A stretch of 64,000 bases of DNA from Nocardia sienata NBRC 100364 (lineage in GTDB: Bacteria > Actinomycetota > Actinomycetes > Mycobacteriales > Mycobacteriaceae): positions 1 through 64,000 of the forward strand of contig NZ_BDBX01000041.1 of NCBI RefSeq assembly GCF_001613205.1. Reading direction: 5' to 3'. The notes under the pieces are model-generated. The model searched no databases, had not been told where the DNA came from, and was given only the letters and a program-made list of their open reading frames with translations. A program made the translations under genes and the position numbers. Positions 25,960-34,236 of the stretch are shown piece after piece; positions within the stretch are counted from its first letter, which is position 1; the number at the start of each line of letters is the position of its first letter.

Positions 25960-25997
25960 GCTAAGCGTGCCTTTTGTCGTCCATGTTCCCGGACCCC
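25960..25997 (-). repeat. Tn3-like terminal inverted repeat next to the dyad
   Basis: Read on the minus strand it starts GGGGTCCGGG and ends CACGCTTAGC, 38 bases, and stops exactly where the recombination-site dyad begins. Its length, GGGG start and ending fit a Tn3-family end. Together with the transposase scraps at 25569-25810 it outlines a decayed second transposon. Confidence 0.5.
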
Positions 25998-26678
25998 ATG
26001 GCTAAGCCCTGACCAGGCCATATGCCGAACATCGTGAGATTTTCGGCGATTACTACCGGAACCCTTGTCTGGGGTACACCGCAGATAGACAGCCCTCTCC
26101 CCGGCGCGGTCTCGCCTGCTGGTCGCCGATAAGTGACCCAGATCGGCGGTGTTGAGCGTCCGGCCAAGACGGTTGCTGCTCGCGGACGGTGTCCAATGTG
26201 TGGCCGTTGAACATTGGACTGACGGCACGACCACCCCCTCCGAGGGAGGGCGTGCGGGGCAGACGCCGCCTCGCGGCGAAGACGGCGGCGGCGACTACGG
26301 CGGCGGAGGCGACGCCGAGGGCGATGAAGGTGTGTATGAGTAGGCCGAGTCGTTGAGCAGTCCACGCGCAATGTCGTGCCTCGGCCGAGTGCGGCGATGA
26401 TGCGAGGAGCGGCGGCGACACCGAGCTGTTCCCGCGGCAAAACCTCGCTGCCACGGGCGTTGACGGCACCGGGCGGCTATGGCGGTACTGTCTCGCCGCA
26501 CGGTCACGCTCACCGCAGGACTGTCCAACACCGCCCTCGAATACGCAGTGGCGCTCGGCAGACCGGGTGTCTCGCCGTCCTTCTGCGGCTCTGCGAGATC
26601 TGAGGACCGATCTGCTTCACAGCAGGCCGCTGCCAGAATGTGTCGTGTGAGCCGGTTCCGATCTTTGAGCTGAGCCGG
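25998..26678. other. Stretch without a recognisable gene
   Basis: The only protein-like frame is on the minus strand (26053-26469), with one possible membrane helix (LLIHTFIALGVASAAVVAAA) flanked by basic sequence. It has no ribosome site I can see and no family. A half-site of the recombination dyad lies at 26078-26088. The rest looks non-coding or degraded. Confidence 0.4.
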
Positions 26679-27146
26679 TCAGTCCTGCTCGAACAAGTGG
26701 TCGTAGCCGATTGCGAAGGCGTAGTCGGAGGGATCGACTACCACCTGGAGCCGGTCACCGACCCGCGGAAGCGGGCGAACGGCCGGCACCTCGCAGTCCG
26801 CCTCGAACGCATCGAAACCCGGCCCACTGATACGGACCCGAAGTTCGGCAACATCCGGATTCTCGCCCCCTTTATGTATCCGGACCGCGATGATCTCCGC
26901 CGTCGAAATAACCCCGACGGCCCGGAACCGCTTCGCGTCCCATCTCTGCCCGTAGGTGGTCACCGCGATGGCGAGGCCGATCGGGAAAGTGATGATCGCC
27001 GGGCACAACCAATCCCACAACGAATCGCCTGCCAACGCCAGAGCAGGCCCGAACAGCATCAGACCGGCCGCGATCGAATACGTGAACACTTGAGCAACAG
27101 GGCCGATGAGTTCGACTTGCCTTGGCCCTCTGTCGCTTCCGGACAC
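26679..27146 (-). CDS. Hypothetical membrane protein
   Basis: 155 aa. Two membrane helices at about residues 14-36 (VAQVFTYSIAAGLMLFGPAL) and 43-65 (LCPAIITFPIGLAIAVTTY), followed by a soluble beta-rich domain: AVGVISTAEIIAVRIHKGGE, LRVRISGPGFDAFEADCEVP, then RVGDRLQVVVDPSDYAFAIG. This is a common actinobacterial layout for a membrane-anchored OB-like domain, but I do not know a function. The ORF is intact; no operon partners. Confidence 0.6.
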   Translation of the reverse strand: MSGSDRGPRQVELIGPVAQVFTYSIAAGLMLFGPALALAGDSLWDWLCPAIITFPIGLAIAVTTYGQRWDAKRFRAVGVISTAEIIAVRIHKGGENPDVAELRVRISGPGFDAFEADCEVPAVRPLPRVGDRLQVVVDPSDYAFAIGYDHLFEQD

Positions 27147-27387
27147 TTCGACATCATAGTGGCGAAACCGCGCCCGAACGCAGGGCTTCTACCCCGCACG
27201 GTCATGCCGCCCGAGCCAGCGCCTCCGGCCGGCTGTCGCCGTGGTAGCCGCCTGGTGTTTATCGATCGATGCATTTCTGGACACTAATCAAAGAATCATC
27301 GCTGTTCGGCGACGGTTGTGGTTGTTCGATTATTCAGTATGCACCCATTAATGAACACGCTGTGGGTTTGGCGCATCGGGGTGGGTA

Positions 27388-28425
27388 TCATGCGTGGAAC
27401 TGTCCTGCGGCGGGCCATCGTTCAGAGTCGGCAACGGCCGCGTACTGTCGGTTCGACCGTTGGTAGATGCGGGTCATGGCGTCGAGTGTTCCGGTGAGGT
27501 GGGCGCGGAGTGCTGGTGGGTCGAGGATCTCGGCGTCGGCGCCCAGTTTGAGCAGTTCTGGCAGTGCCTGTTCGGCGGACTCGATCGGGACCGTCACCCT
27601 GGTCCAGCCATCTGCATCGGGCGCTGCACTCCGGTGCGCGGCTTCGATGGTGGCCGGTTCCCACAGATAGGGCAGTCGGTGGAAGGCGTTCGGGGACAGG
27701 CGCAGCGTCGCCTCGTCTCGGTGACGGCGCGCGTCGAAGTTCTTCAGATAGTCCTGCCAATAGTCGGCCAGGTCGAACTCGTCGGGGAGGTCGATTCGCT
27801 CGTCGAGGACATCGAGGTCGATGATCCGCGAGATGCGGTAGGTACGGAGTTCCTCGGCGGTGGCGGCCACGAGATACCAGTGACCGGCCTTGAGCACCAG
27901 CCCGTAGGGGTGCACGGTCCGGGTGATCTCGTGAGGTTCGGTCCAGCGCAGGTAACGCATCCGCACGGTGCGGCTGTCCCACACCGCGTCTGCGACCGCC
28001 CCGAGATGTGGAGTGCGGTCGGCTTCGTGGTACCACCGCGGGGCGTCGAGGTGGAACCGCTGGGCGATCCGGCCGGCGCGGTCGCGGAGCTCGGCCGGGA
28101 GCGAGGCCATCAGCTTGAGTTGCACGGCGGTGGCGACCGCGCCCATACCCAGGTCGGCAGCCGCCGTCGGTATCCCGGTCAGGAACAGTGAGTCGGCCTC
28201 ATCGACGGTCAATCCCGTCAGCCGGGTCCGGAATCCTCCGAGGATCCGGTATCCGCCGTCATGACCGGGTTCGCCGTACAGCGGGACGCCCGCCGCGCTC
28301 AGAGACTCCATGTCACGGTAGACAGTGCGCACGGACACCTCCAGCACGTCGGCCAGTTCCTGTGCCGTCATCCGTTCCCGGTTCTGTAGCAGCAGCAGGA
28401 TGGACACGAGTCGGCTCGCACGCAT
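27388..28425 (-). CDS. WYL-domain (YafY-type) transcriptional regulator
   Basis: 345 aa from ATG 28425 (MRASRLVSILLLLQNRERM). An ATG 30 bp upstream would overlap the operator-like dyad and is less likely. N-terminal winged HTH (MTAQELADVLEVSVRTVYRD MESLSAAGVP), then a WYL domain (~140-220) with VRMRYLRWTEPHEITRTVHP and YGLVLKAGHWYLVAATAEEL, and a C-terminal WCX region (AEQALPELLKLGADAEILDP). WYL regulators sense ligands, often nucleic acid or nucleotides. It is divergent from the double SnoaL gene at 28490, and a perfect dyad lies between, so it likely controls that gene and itself. Confidence 0.88.
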   Translation of the reverse strand: MRASRLVSILLLLQNRERMTAQELADVLEVSVRTVYRDMESLSAAGVPLYGEPGHDGGYRILGGFRTRLTGLTVDEADSLFLTGIPTAAADLGMGAVATAVQLKLMASLPAELRDRAGRIAQRFHLDAPRWYHEADRTPHLGAVADAVWDSRTVRMRYLRWTEPHEITRTVHPYGLVLKAGHWYLVAATAEELRTYRISRIIDLDVLDERIDLPDEFDLADYWQDYLKNFDARRHRDEATLRLSPNAFHRLPYLWEPATIEAAHRSAAPDADGWTRVTVPIESAEQALPELLKLGADAEILDPPALRAHLTGTLDAMTRIYQRSNRQYAAVADSERWPAAGQFHA

Positions 28426-28442
28426 GCAATCGAGTCTGCCGT

Positions 28443-28471
28443 GCTTCACTGACACAAGATGTCAGTGAAGC
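28443..28471. promoter_or_regulatory. Perfect 12-bp inverted repeat, likely WYL-regulator operator
   Basis: GCTTCACTGACA (28443-28454), spacer CAAGA, TGTCAGTGAAGC (28460-28471), with no mismatch. It lies in the 64-bp gap between the divergent WYL regulator and the SnoaL gene, 17-18 bp from each start codon, where it would block both promoters or transcripts. Confidence 0.75.
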
Positions 28472-28489
28472 AGCAATAACGTCCGATGC

Positions 28490-29305
28490 ATGGACTTCGA
28501 CATCGATATCGAGCAGTTCGTCGACCGCTACGTCGCGGTGTGGAACGAACCGGACCCGGTGGCGCGCCGTCGCCTCATCACCGACCTGTGGGATGTGGAC
28601 GGTGTGGAGACCACCGAGTCCGCGCGGTATCACGGTCACGATGCGCTCGAAGCGCGGATCACCGAGGCGCACAACACGCTGGTGCGCGATGCGGGCAACA
28701 TCTTCTGGACCGCGGGCGACGCGACCGGTCACCACGACATGGTTACCTTCACCACTCACATGGGCCCCGAAGCAGGAGGGGGCATTGCCTGGACCGGCCG
28801 CACCTTCGTCACTCTCGTAGAGAGCGGGCTCATCCGCTCAGACCACCAGTTCACCGTGAACACCCCAGCCGAGACGAACACGGGCACTCGCGCCACCGTG
28901 CAGGAGTTTCTCCACCGACTGGGGGAGGGCGACCCGGACCGAATCGCCGAGCTGTTCGCCGAACACGTCGAATGGGTATTGAACTGGCCGGTCGACGGCC
29001 ACCCGGCGGTGCCGTGGATCCGGCCTCGCTCCACTCGCGCCGACGTCGCAGACCACTTCCGGGCACTCGCCGCCTTTCACATCCCTGAGAAAGCGGCCGG
29101 AAAAACATCACAAGTCCTGGTCGACGGCCGAAACGCGGTCGTGCTCGGCGATATCGGCCAGACGGTCAAAACCACAGGCCGGCCGTACACGGCTCTGTGC
29201 GCGCTCCACCTCACAGTCACAAACGGACTGATCACCCGATACGCCGTGTACGAGGACAGCCTCACCGTTACCGAAGCCCTTGCCGACCAACCGATACACC
29301 GCTGA
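28490..29305 (+). CDS. Tandem SnoaL-like (NTF2-fold) protein
   Basis: 271 aa with two NTF2-like domains. The first (~1-125) has FVDRYVAVWNEPDPVARRRL, LWDVDGVE and RYHGHDALEARITEAH; the second (~130-271) has TVQEFLHRLGEGDPDRIAEL FAEHVEWVLNWP and LTVTNGLITRYAVYEDSLTV. Both halves follow the polyketide-cyclase/ketosteroid-isomerase-like family. A fused pair of SnoaL domains is less common than the single form. The substrate is unknown. Controlled presumably by the divergent WYL regulator through the dyad at 28443-28471. Confidence 0.8.
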   Translation: MDFDIDIEQFVDRYVAVWNEPDPVARRRLITDLWDVDGVETTESARYHGHDALEARITEAHNTLVRDAGNIFWTAGDATGHHDMVTFTTHMGPEAGGGIAWTGRTFVTLVESGLIRSDHQFTVNTPAETNTGTRATVQEFLHRLGEGDPDRIAELFAEHVEWVLNWPVDGHPAVPWIRPRSTRADVADHFRALAAFHIPEKAAGKTSQVLVDGRNAVVLGDIGQTVKTTGRPYTALCALHLTVTNGLITRYAVYEDSLTVTEALADQPIHR

Positions 29306-29633
29306 ACAACCGACTGACGCGAGGGTATCGACAATCCGGGCCGGGGTCCGATCGTCGAGCCTGCGGCTTCCTCGGCCGCGCTCGATGATCGAACTCCAGC
29401 TTCCGATAGCCGGGGGTGTCCATGAATTGATGCATTGTTGGACATACTCGACCATCATTATCACTGGTCAGCGATGATTGACAAGGACTCACTGTTCGGA
29501 AATGGCCGATTCGTGAACAACGGTAAGGCTTCGTGGCGACCTATATCCTCGGGCGGTCAGATTCGCATCGAGCACTGGCCGAGGCCTGGGATATGCGATG
29601 GCACGTGAGCCGCGCGGTGAGCAGAATACGGCC
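29306..29633. other. Intergenic stretch
   Basis: No gene recognised. A short AT-richer segment (29420-29500) containing TGATGCATTG and GGACATACT resembles 27265-27310 (CGATGCATTT, GGACACTAAT), which may be a shared degraded repeat. I could not define its ends. Confidence 0.35.
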
Positions 29634-29870
29634 ATGCCAGGGAATTCGGTGCTGACAAGAGCCCAAGCTCTCTGGGAAGGACTGGCCGCGGCGCCGGTTT
29701 CATCTTCCTCGTCTGACGCCGTGGAGGTGGCGGTCTCGCCCCGCGCGAGGATGAGGATCTGCCCGCAGGGCTGGACCGGCTTCATTGTGCTGCAGGGGCG
29801 GGCGATCGTTACAGCGCCCAGCGCGTCCGCGCCGTTCCGCGCGGCCGACGGTAATCGATCTTCGTGCCGC
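29634..29870 (+). pseudogene. GNAT-acetyltransferase-like N-terminal fragment
   Basis: MPGNSVLTRAQALWEGLAAA, PVSSSSSDAVEVAVSPRARM and CPQGWTGFIVLQGRAIVTAP resemble the beginning of actinobacterial GNAT proteins (.RA..LW..LA..PV.F....V.VAVSP.S..CP.GW.G.V.L). The rest is missing because the sequence runs into the convergent CorA fragment. The call is tentative. Confidence 0.4.
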
Positions 29871-29892
29871 GCCGGCGCCAGGCGCAGGATTA

Positions 29893-30318
29893 CTACAGCC
29901 AGCCGTTACGGCGAAACATTACGACCAATCCGCTGCAGGTCAGTACCATGACCGCCAGCACGGTGGGGTAGCCCCGGACCTGTTCGAGTTCGGGCATGTG
30001 CTCGAAGTTCATGCCGTAGATTCCGGCGATCATGGTGGGGACAGCGGCGAGGGCGACCAGTGCGGAGATTTTTCGCATGTCGGTGTTCTGCCGCACTGCG
30101 ATCCGGGCCAGGGTTGCGCTGATCAGCGCGGAGAGTGCGTCGTCGAAGTCGTGGACGCGTTCGGCGGCGGTGGTGTGATGGTCGGTGACATCCCGCAGGT
30201 AGCGGCGAACTTCTTTGTTCAGGCCGGATTCGGGCCGGGTGAGCGTCTGCAAGGGCAGGGCCAGCGGTATCACCGAGCGATCGGCCCGCCAGCCGTTGCC
30301 CGTCACAGTAGATCCCAC
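29893..30318 (-). pseudogene. CorA-type Mg2+ transporter C-terminal fragment
   Basis: About 140 residues: LTRPESGLNKEVRRYLRDVT, DHHTTAAERVHDFDDALSAL, the long stalk helix with RQNTDMRKISALVALAAVPT (membrane helix 1), the signature YGMNFEHMPEL (GMN filter motif), and the second membrane helix ending MFRRNGWL. Whole CorA proteins are ~320-370 aa; the N-terminal cytosolic domain is missing and the sequence before ~30290 is unrelated. It cannot form the usual channel. Confidence 0.8.
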
Positions 30319-30508
30319 AGTCCACGACCGCCCGGGCCGCCGGCACGGGCGACCGCTTCAGCGATACCTTCGGCCGGCTACTGCCACGATTCGGGTCAAC
30401 CAACACTCTGTGAGCCTAGAAGCAGCCCGTGGGCGGCGCACCGTCGGCGGTTATGCGGCCGGATACGCCGCCGGGTCGCCCCGGCTGCCGGGCGCGGGTG
30501 TCGGAGAG

Positions 30509-30959
30509 TCAGGGGTGTAGCCATAGGTCCCCGCCCAGACGCACCACGGCTGCGGCGAATACACCCAGGGCAAGTGGTGCCGCGATCACCCAGCCACCAC
30601 GGTCTTCTCCGGCACCGGCGAGGAAGGCGGCCACCGCCACGCGAGGGCCAGTAGTGGCCCGGTGTAGCGGTACCTGGGGCCTGGCTCGGGTACCACTCGG
30701 GAACGAGCCGTACCCGGCAGTAGAAGGCGAGCATGGTGGTGGCCGTGACCGCGACCGGCCACACCGCCGCTTCCCACCCCGAGGCGCCAGCCGGCCGGGC
30801 CCACCGCATCCCGAAGGTCGCGCACGCGGCATACAGACTCACGCCGGTGAGGGCGAGCACGGTCGTCACCGGCAGACGGGCGAGGAACTGGCGGCGATAC
30901 TGGCGGCGGGCCTCGTCTGCGCGCTGCCGGAGATCCTCGACGGCTGGTCTATCGGTCAT
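30509..30959 (-). pseudogene. Small membrane protein with a frameshift
   Basis: The first frame reads AVEDLRQRADEARRQYRRQF, LPVTTVLALTGVSLYAACAT and WEAAVWPVAVTATTMLAFYC (two membrane helices). Near 30680 the phase changes, and the other frame continues RGGWVIAAPLALGVFAAAVV RLGGDLWLHP to a stop at 30509. Together ~150 residues with three or four hydrophobic helices. I do not recognise the family. The start codon at 30959 has GGAGGA about 5 bp upstream. Confidence 0.5.
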
Positions 30960-30993
30960 ATCGAATCCTCCTGGATGCGAAGCGTTCGCGGCC

Positions 30994-31588
30994 TCAGTTA
31001 CTGCGGACCAACTTCACCCAGCCGCCGGCTACGTCGCCGTCGCTGATGGCGTCTGCGAAGTCCTGGATGAGGTCGTAGAGGTCCTGATCCGGATAGCAGG
31101 CGGTCGTCACCGCAGGGTTACTCCACCCAGTTGCTGGATCCTGGCGGCGACTTCGGGGTCGCAGTCGGAGGACCACGCGACCCGGTGATCGCCGAGGACC
31201 ACGCTGATGTTGCCGTGACCGTCGAGAACAGCGGTCGCGTCCGGCACCGAGCCGCTGACCTGCATCATCCGGCGCTTTCCGAGGGCGGGGCAGACGACCG
31301 CTCGTCATCCCAGGGGGCCGGTCGGCAATCGGGATGATGCAGGCCGGCTGTCGCGATGGCAGGGTTTCCCGCCTGGATATAGACCGTCGGACGGATGCCC
31401 GCGAAGTGCTGCCCGCAGGTCTGGCACTCATGGGGCCACAGGTTCGCGGCGAGGTCTGCCGGCCCCACCGGGCCCAGAATCTTTCGGGTGGTCTCGTGAT
31501 GCCGAACGGATAGGGCCTTGGCTGCCCATCCTCTCCGGTTCCGGACATGCTGTTCCTCCCCACTGCTCAGCGCACGCAGATCGTGCAC
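30994..31588 (-). pseudogene. Degraded small gene(s), one with a Cys/His cluster
   Basis: Three minus-strand pieces in different frames: 31588-31265 (107 aa) with HECQTCGQHFAG and LHHPDC, a CxxC/HxxxC cluster that could bind zinc; 31265-31110 with MMQVSGSVPDATAVLDGHGN ISVVLGDHRVAW; and 31110-30994 (38 aa) with DLYDLIQDFADAISDGDVAG. They read like consecutive parts of one or two small accessory-element genes joined by frameshifts. No family is recognised. Confidence 0.4.
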
Positions 31589-31914
31589 AGTCCAGCATGC
31601 CTTGGGGCCGCACTCACCTTTGTACGAAATAGACTGTGGCAGAGTCTATTTGACTATCGCGGCGGTTATGGCGGAAATTGAAGCCTTCGTATACCTGACC
31701 GAAGAAGCAGCCCGGCATCTCCCCGAGGAGTTTCCGTTCGGTGCCCGCCACGGCCGCAACATCCGCCGAATCGGCGACCGTGGTGCGGTCGCCGCATTCG
31801 AGTGCATCGACCAATGCGTAGGCCTGTTCCGCGGTCCAGGCGATGCCGCCGGAGCGGTGTCAGAGCCAAACCCATCGGAGTGGTGGCCGGGTTGGGTTGC
31901 CGCTCATAGCGCGA
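31589..31914. other. Intergenic stretch between the accessory region and the NRPS cluster
   Basis: The plus frame 31518-32060 is open but contains no domain I recognise, and its right part lies opposite the Fur-family gene. I treat the region as non-coding. No terminator with a clear stem and U-run was found. Confidence 0.35.
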
Positions 31915-32382
31915 TCATTCACCGCCCGGCTGCCCGGCGGCCGGGGGAGTACTTCTACATTCTGGGCACAGCCCGTACAGCGCGACTCGGTGATGTACCT
32001 GGGTGTAGCCGCTCTGGCGGGCGAGACCTACGAGGTCCTCCTCGAGTTGTGTATCGATAAATGATCGTGATCGCCGACACCGTCGGCACAGTAGGTAACA
32101 TCGGGGCATTTCGCTGTCGGCAAGCCGGTACAGGACGGTGTCGTCCTCGTCGTACAGGCTTGCTACAAGGCGGTCGGCGGCCAATCGGTGCAACACTCGG
32201 TAGACGGTGGACAGCCCGATATCCACGGTGCCGGTGTGGCGGATCAGGAGGTACACCTGCTGCGCGCTCAGGCATCGGTAGCCGTCTCGCAGAGCGGCCA
32301 GCACGGCTTGTTGTTGGGGCGACCGACGTCGCGGCCGGAGGGTCCGGCCGGGGTATGGTGCCGGCTCTGCCGGATTCTGCAT
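31915..32382 (-). CDS. Fur-family metalloregulator
   Basis: 155 aa from ATG 32382. Winged helix (~15-85): RSPQQQAVLAALRDGYRCLS, AQQVYLLIRHTGTVDIGLST VYRVLHRLAADRLV, like the Fur/Zur recognition helix (STVYR.L..L). Then a metal-binding domain with YRLADSE, the structural-zinc pair CYLLCRRCRRS, and HHRVALYGLCPEC near the C-terminus. The CxxC...CxxC set is usual for Fur and Zur. It ends a leftward gene group opposite the thiazoline NRPS, where a Zur-box-like sequence lies at 34175-34189, so zinc or iron control of the cluster is plausible. Which metal is sensed cannot be told from this sequence. Confidence 0.85.
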   Translation of the reverse strand: MQNPAEPAPYPGRTLRPRRRSPQQQAVLAALRDGYRCLSAQQVYLLIRHTGTVDIGLSTVYRVLHRLAADRLVASLYDEDDTVLYRLADSEMPRCYLLCRRCRRSRSFIDTQLEEDLVGLARQSGYTQVHHRVALYGLCPECRSTPPAAGQPGGE

Positions 32383-32450
32383 CCGTGTTTTCCGTCGTCC
32401 ATGGGGTTTGGCCGGGCCGGGCACACAATGGGTGTGCCCGGCCCTTCGGC

Positions 32451-33065
32451 TCAGTCGTGTCGGGTGGCCGTAACAACCTGGAAGGTGTTGTCCACGCGGC
32501 GGACCCGCGACATGCCCAATCCGGCGGCTTCCAGCATTGTGCGGAGTTCGGAGTCGGAGTGGAACTGCGCGCGCCGGGCGACAGGCGGCGGCATGAGTGA
32601 TCGCGGAGGATCGGGTGCGACCGTGTGCAGGACGACGCGGCTGTTCGGCCGGAGAACGCGGTGCAGTTCGGACAGCGTCTTCGGGGTATCGACGAAGAAG
32701 AGGATATTCATCGCGGTCACACAGCTGAAGTGCCGGTCCGGCAATGGTAGCGCCTCGGCTGCGCCCTCGAGTACTTCGAGCCGACCCTCTCGGACGGCGG
32801 CCTCGTTGCGCGATCCGGTGAGCGCGACCATATCGGCGCTGTGGTCCACCGCGGTCATCCGGCAGCCGCTTTCGAGTGCGCGCGCGGCGAAGGTGCCCCC
32901 GCCGCAACCGACCTCGAGGAGGTGGTCGTCGGCGCAGAGGCGCAACTCCGCGAGCGTATCGCGGAAGATTTCGTGATGGGACTTCATATCGCGCCACATC
33001 AGCCGGGCCAGCGGGCCCCGGGGTCTGCGCAGCAGGCGGTCGGTGAACAAATCGAACAATGCCAA
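32451..33065 (-). CDS. Class I SAM-dependent methyltransferase
   Basis: 204 aa. Motif I LLEVGCGGGTFAARAL (~res 50), then MTAVDHSADMVAL, EALPLPDRHFSCVTAMNILF and LSELHRVLRPNSRVVLHT, a UbiE/Methyltransf_11 pattern. Small and soluble. It lies between the Fur-family gene and the aldo-keto reductase, all leftward, 33 bp from the reductase stop, so it is probably cotranscribed and may modify the cluster product. Substrate unknown. Confidence 0.85.
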   Translation of the reverse strand: MALFDLFTDRLLRRPRGPLARLMWRDMKSHHEIFRDTLAELRLCADDHLLEVGCGGGTFAARALESGCRMTAVDHSADMVALTGSRNEAAVREGRLEVLEGAAEALPLPDRHFSCVTAMNILFFVDTPKTLSELHRVLRPNSRVVLHTVAPDPPRSLMPPPVARRAQFHSDSELRTMLEAAGLGMSRVRRVDNTFQVVTATRHD

Positions 33066-33098
33066 CGTGGTTTCCTGTCGTGATCGGGGTCGGACGGT

Positions 33099-34190
33099 TC
33101 AGCCGAGGGCGCCTGGTCGAACCGGCATATCGCCGAAGACGCTGCGGCGTGCCATCGGGCGGGCGAGTACGTTGTGCGGATATCCCGGCGCGGTGACGGA
33201 CGCACCTTCGAGGCGGGCGAGATGATGGTCTTCGAAAACCAGGTTCAATGCGCCGATGCTGTCGTCGAGGTGCGCGCGCGTCCGGGCGCCGAGGACAGGC
33301 GCCGTGACCCCGGGCCGATGCAACAGCCAGGCGAGGGCCACCTGCGCCGGTGACCGGCCGAGTTGCCGGGCGACCTGGACTACGGTCGCCGCGATGGACA
33401 GTGTCCGTTCGGTGAGACCGCCGTTGGCGTCGATCAGGTCTCGGCGGGTATGTCCCAGTATCGGTCGACGGGAATCCGTGGGTAGATCGGTCTCGGTGTA
33501 CTTACCGGTGAGCACACCTCCGGCCAGTGGCGACCAGGCGACCACGCCGAGACCCAGCTCGCGCGCCATCGGGAGCATGTCGTGTTCGGTGGTGCGTTCG
33601 GTCAGGTTGTATTCCAGTTGCACGGCGATGAGGGGTGTCCACCCCCGCAGATCGGCGATGGTCTGCATCCGTGCGATCTGCCAGGCGGGCGTGTTCGAGA
33701 TGCCCATGTACAGCACCTTGCCCGCGCGCACCAGATCGTCCATGGCCCGCAGGATCTCCTCTGCCGGGGTGAGGTCGTCCCACATGTGGAGGTAGAGCAA
33801 GTCGAGGTAATCGGTGCGGAGCCGGCGCAGCGAGGCCTCGACCGAGGCGATCATGTTCTTACGGTGGTTACCACCGGAGTTCGGGTCGGCCGGGCGCCGC
33901 AGCAGGCTGTACTTGGTGGCCAGGACGAGCGCCTCGCGATCGGCGGCGGCGAATTCGCCCAGCCATTCCTCGGCGGTGCCGTTGGTGTAGTTGCCTGCCG
34001 TGTCCAGGAAATTGCCGCCCTGGGTGAGGTAGGCGTCGAAAATGCGCCGTGCCTCGAGCTTGTCGGCTCCCCAGCCCCAGTCGGTGCCGAAGGCCATCGT
34101 GCCGAGCGCCAGCGGCGAGACACGTAACCCCGATCTACCCAGGGTTCGGTAGCAGTCGAGCGCATTCCCATTGTTGAAAATCGTTGTCAT
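33099..34190 (-). CDS. Aldo/keto reductase
   Basis: 363 aa, starting at ATG 34190. AKR hallmarks: LGRSGLRVSPLALGTMAFGT, GGNFLDTAGNYTNGTAEEWL (catalytic Asp; the usual Tyr follows as AGNY), LVLATKYSLL (catalytic Lys), LYLHMWD (His) and AWSPLAGGVLTGKY with a C-terminal NADPH-binding region. It resembles the YghZ/aryl-alcohol dehydrogenase-like branch. Divergent from the NRPS at 34237 with only 46 bp between, so both probably share one control region. It could reduce a thioester- or aldehyde-derived intermediate, but that is inferred from position. Confidence 0.88.
   Translation of the reverse strand: MTTIFNNGNALDCYRTLGRSGLRVSPLALGTMAFGTDWGWGADKLEARRIFDAYLTQGGNFLDTAGNYTNGTAEEWLGEFAAADREALVLATKYSLLRRPADPNSGGNHRKNMIASVEASLRRLRTDYLDLLYLHMWDDLTPAEEILRAMDDLVRAGKVLYMGISNTPAWQIARMQTIADLRGWTPLIAVQLEYNLTERTTEHDMLPMARELGLGVVAWSPLAGGVLTGKYTETDLPTDSRRPILGHTRRDLIDANGGLTERTLSIAATVVQVARQLGRSPAQVALAWLLHRPGVTAPVLGARTRAHLDDSIGALNLVFEDHHLARLEGASVTAPGYPHNVLARPMARRSVFGDMPVRPGALG
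34175..34189. promoter_or_regulatory. Zur-box-like dyad in the divergent promoter region
   Basis: TGAAAATCGTTGTCA. The actinobacterial Zur operator is commonly written as a 7-1-7 dyad TGAAAATGATTTTCA; this site agrees at 12 of 15 positions, and the ends TGAAAAT and TCA are intact. It overlaps the start of the aldo-keto reductase and lies 48 bp before the NRPS start. A Fur-family gene is 1.8 kb away. The match is by eye and a chance hit cannot be excluded. Confidence 0.5.
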
Positions 34191-34236
34191 TGTCGTTTAG
34201 CGTAAGCGCGTTGAGTTCGCCGAGCAAGGGCTGGAG

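Noticed and set aside
31518..32060. 180-aa plus-strand protein before the Fur-family gene
   Set aside because: No domain or ribosome site, and its right part overlaps the Fur-family gene on the other strand. Left as unresolved intergenic sequence.
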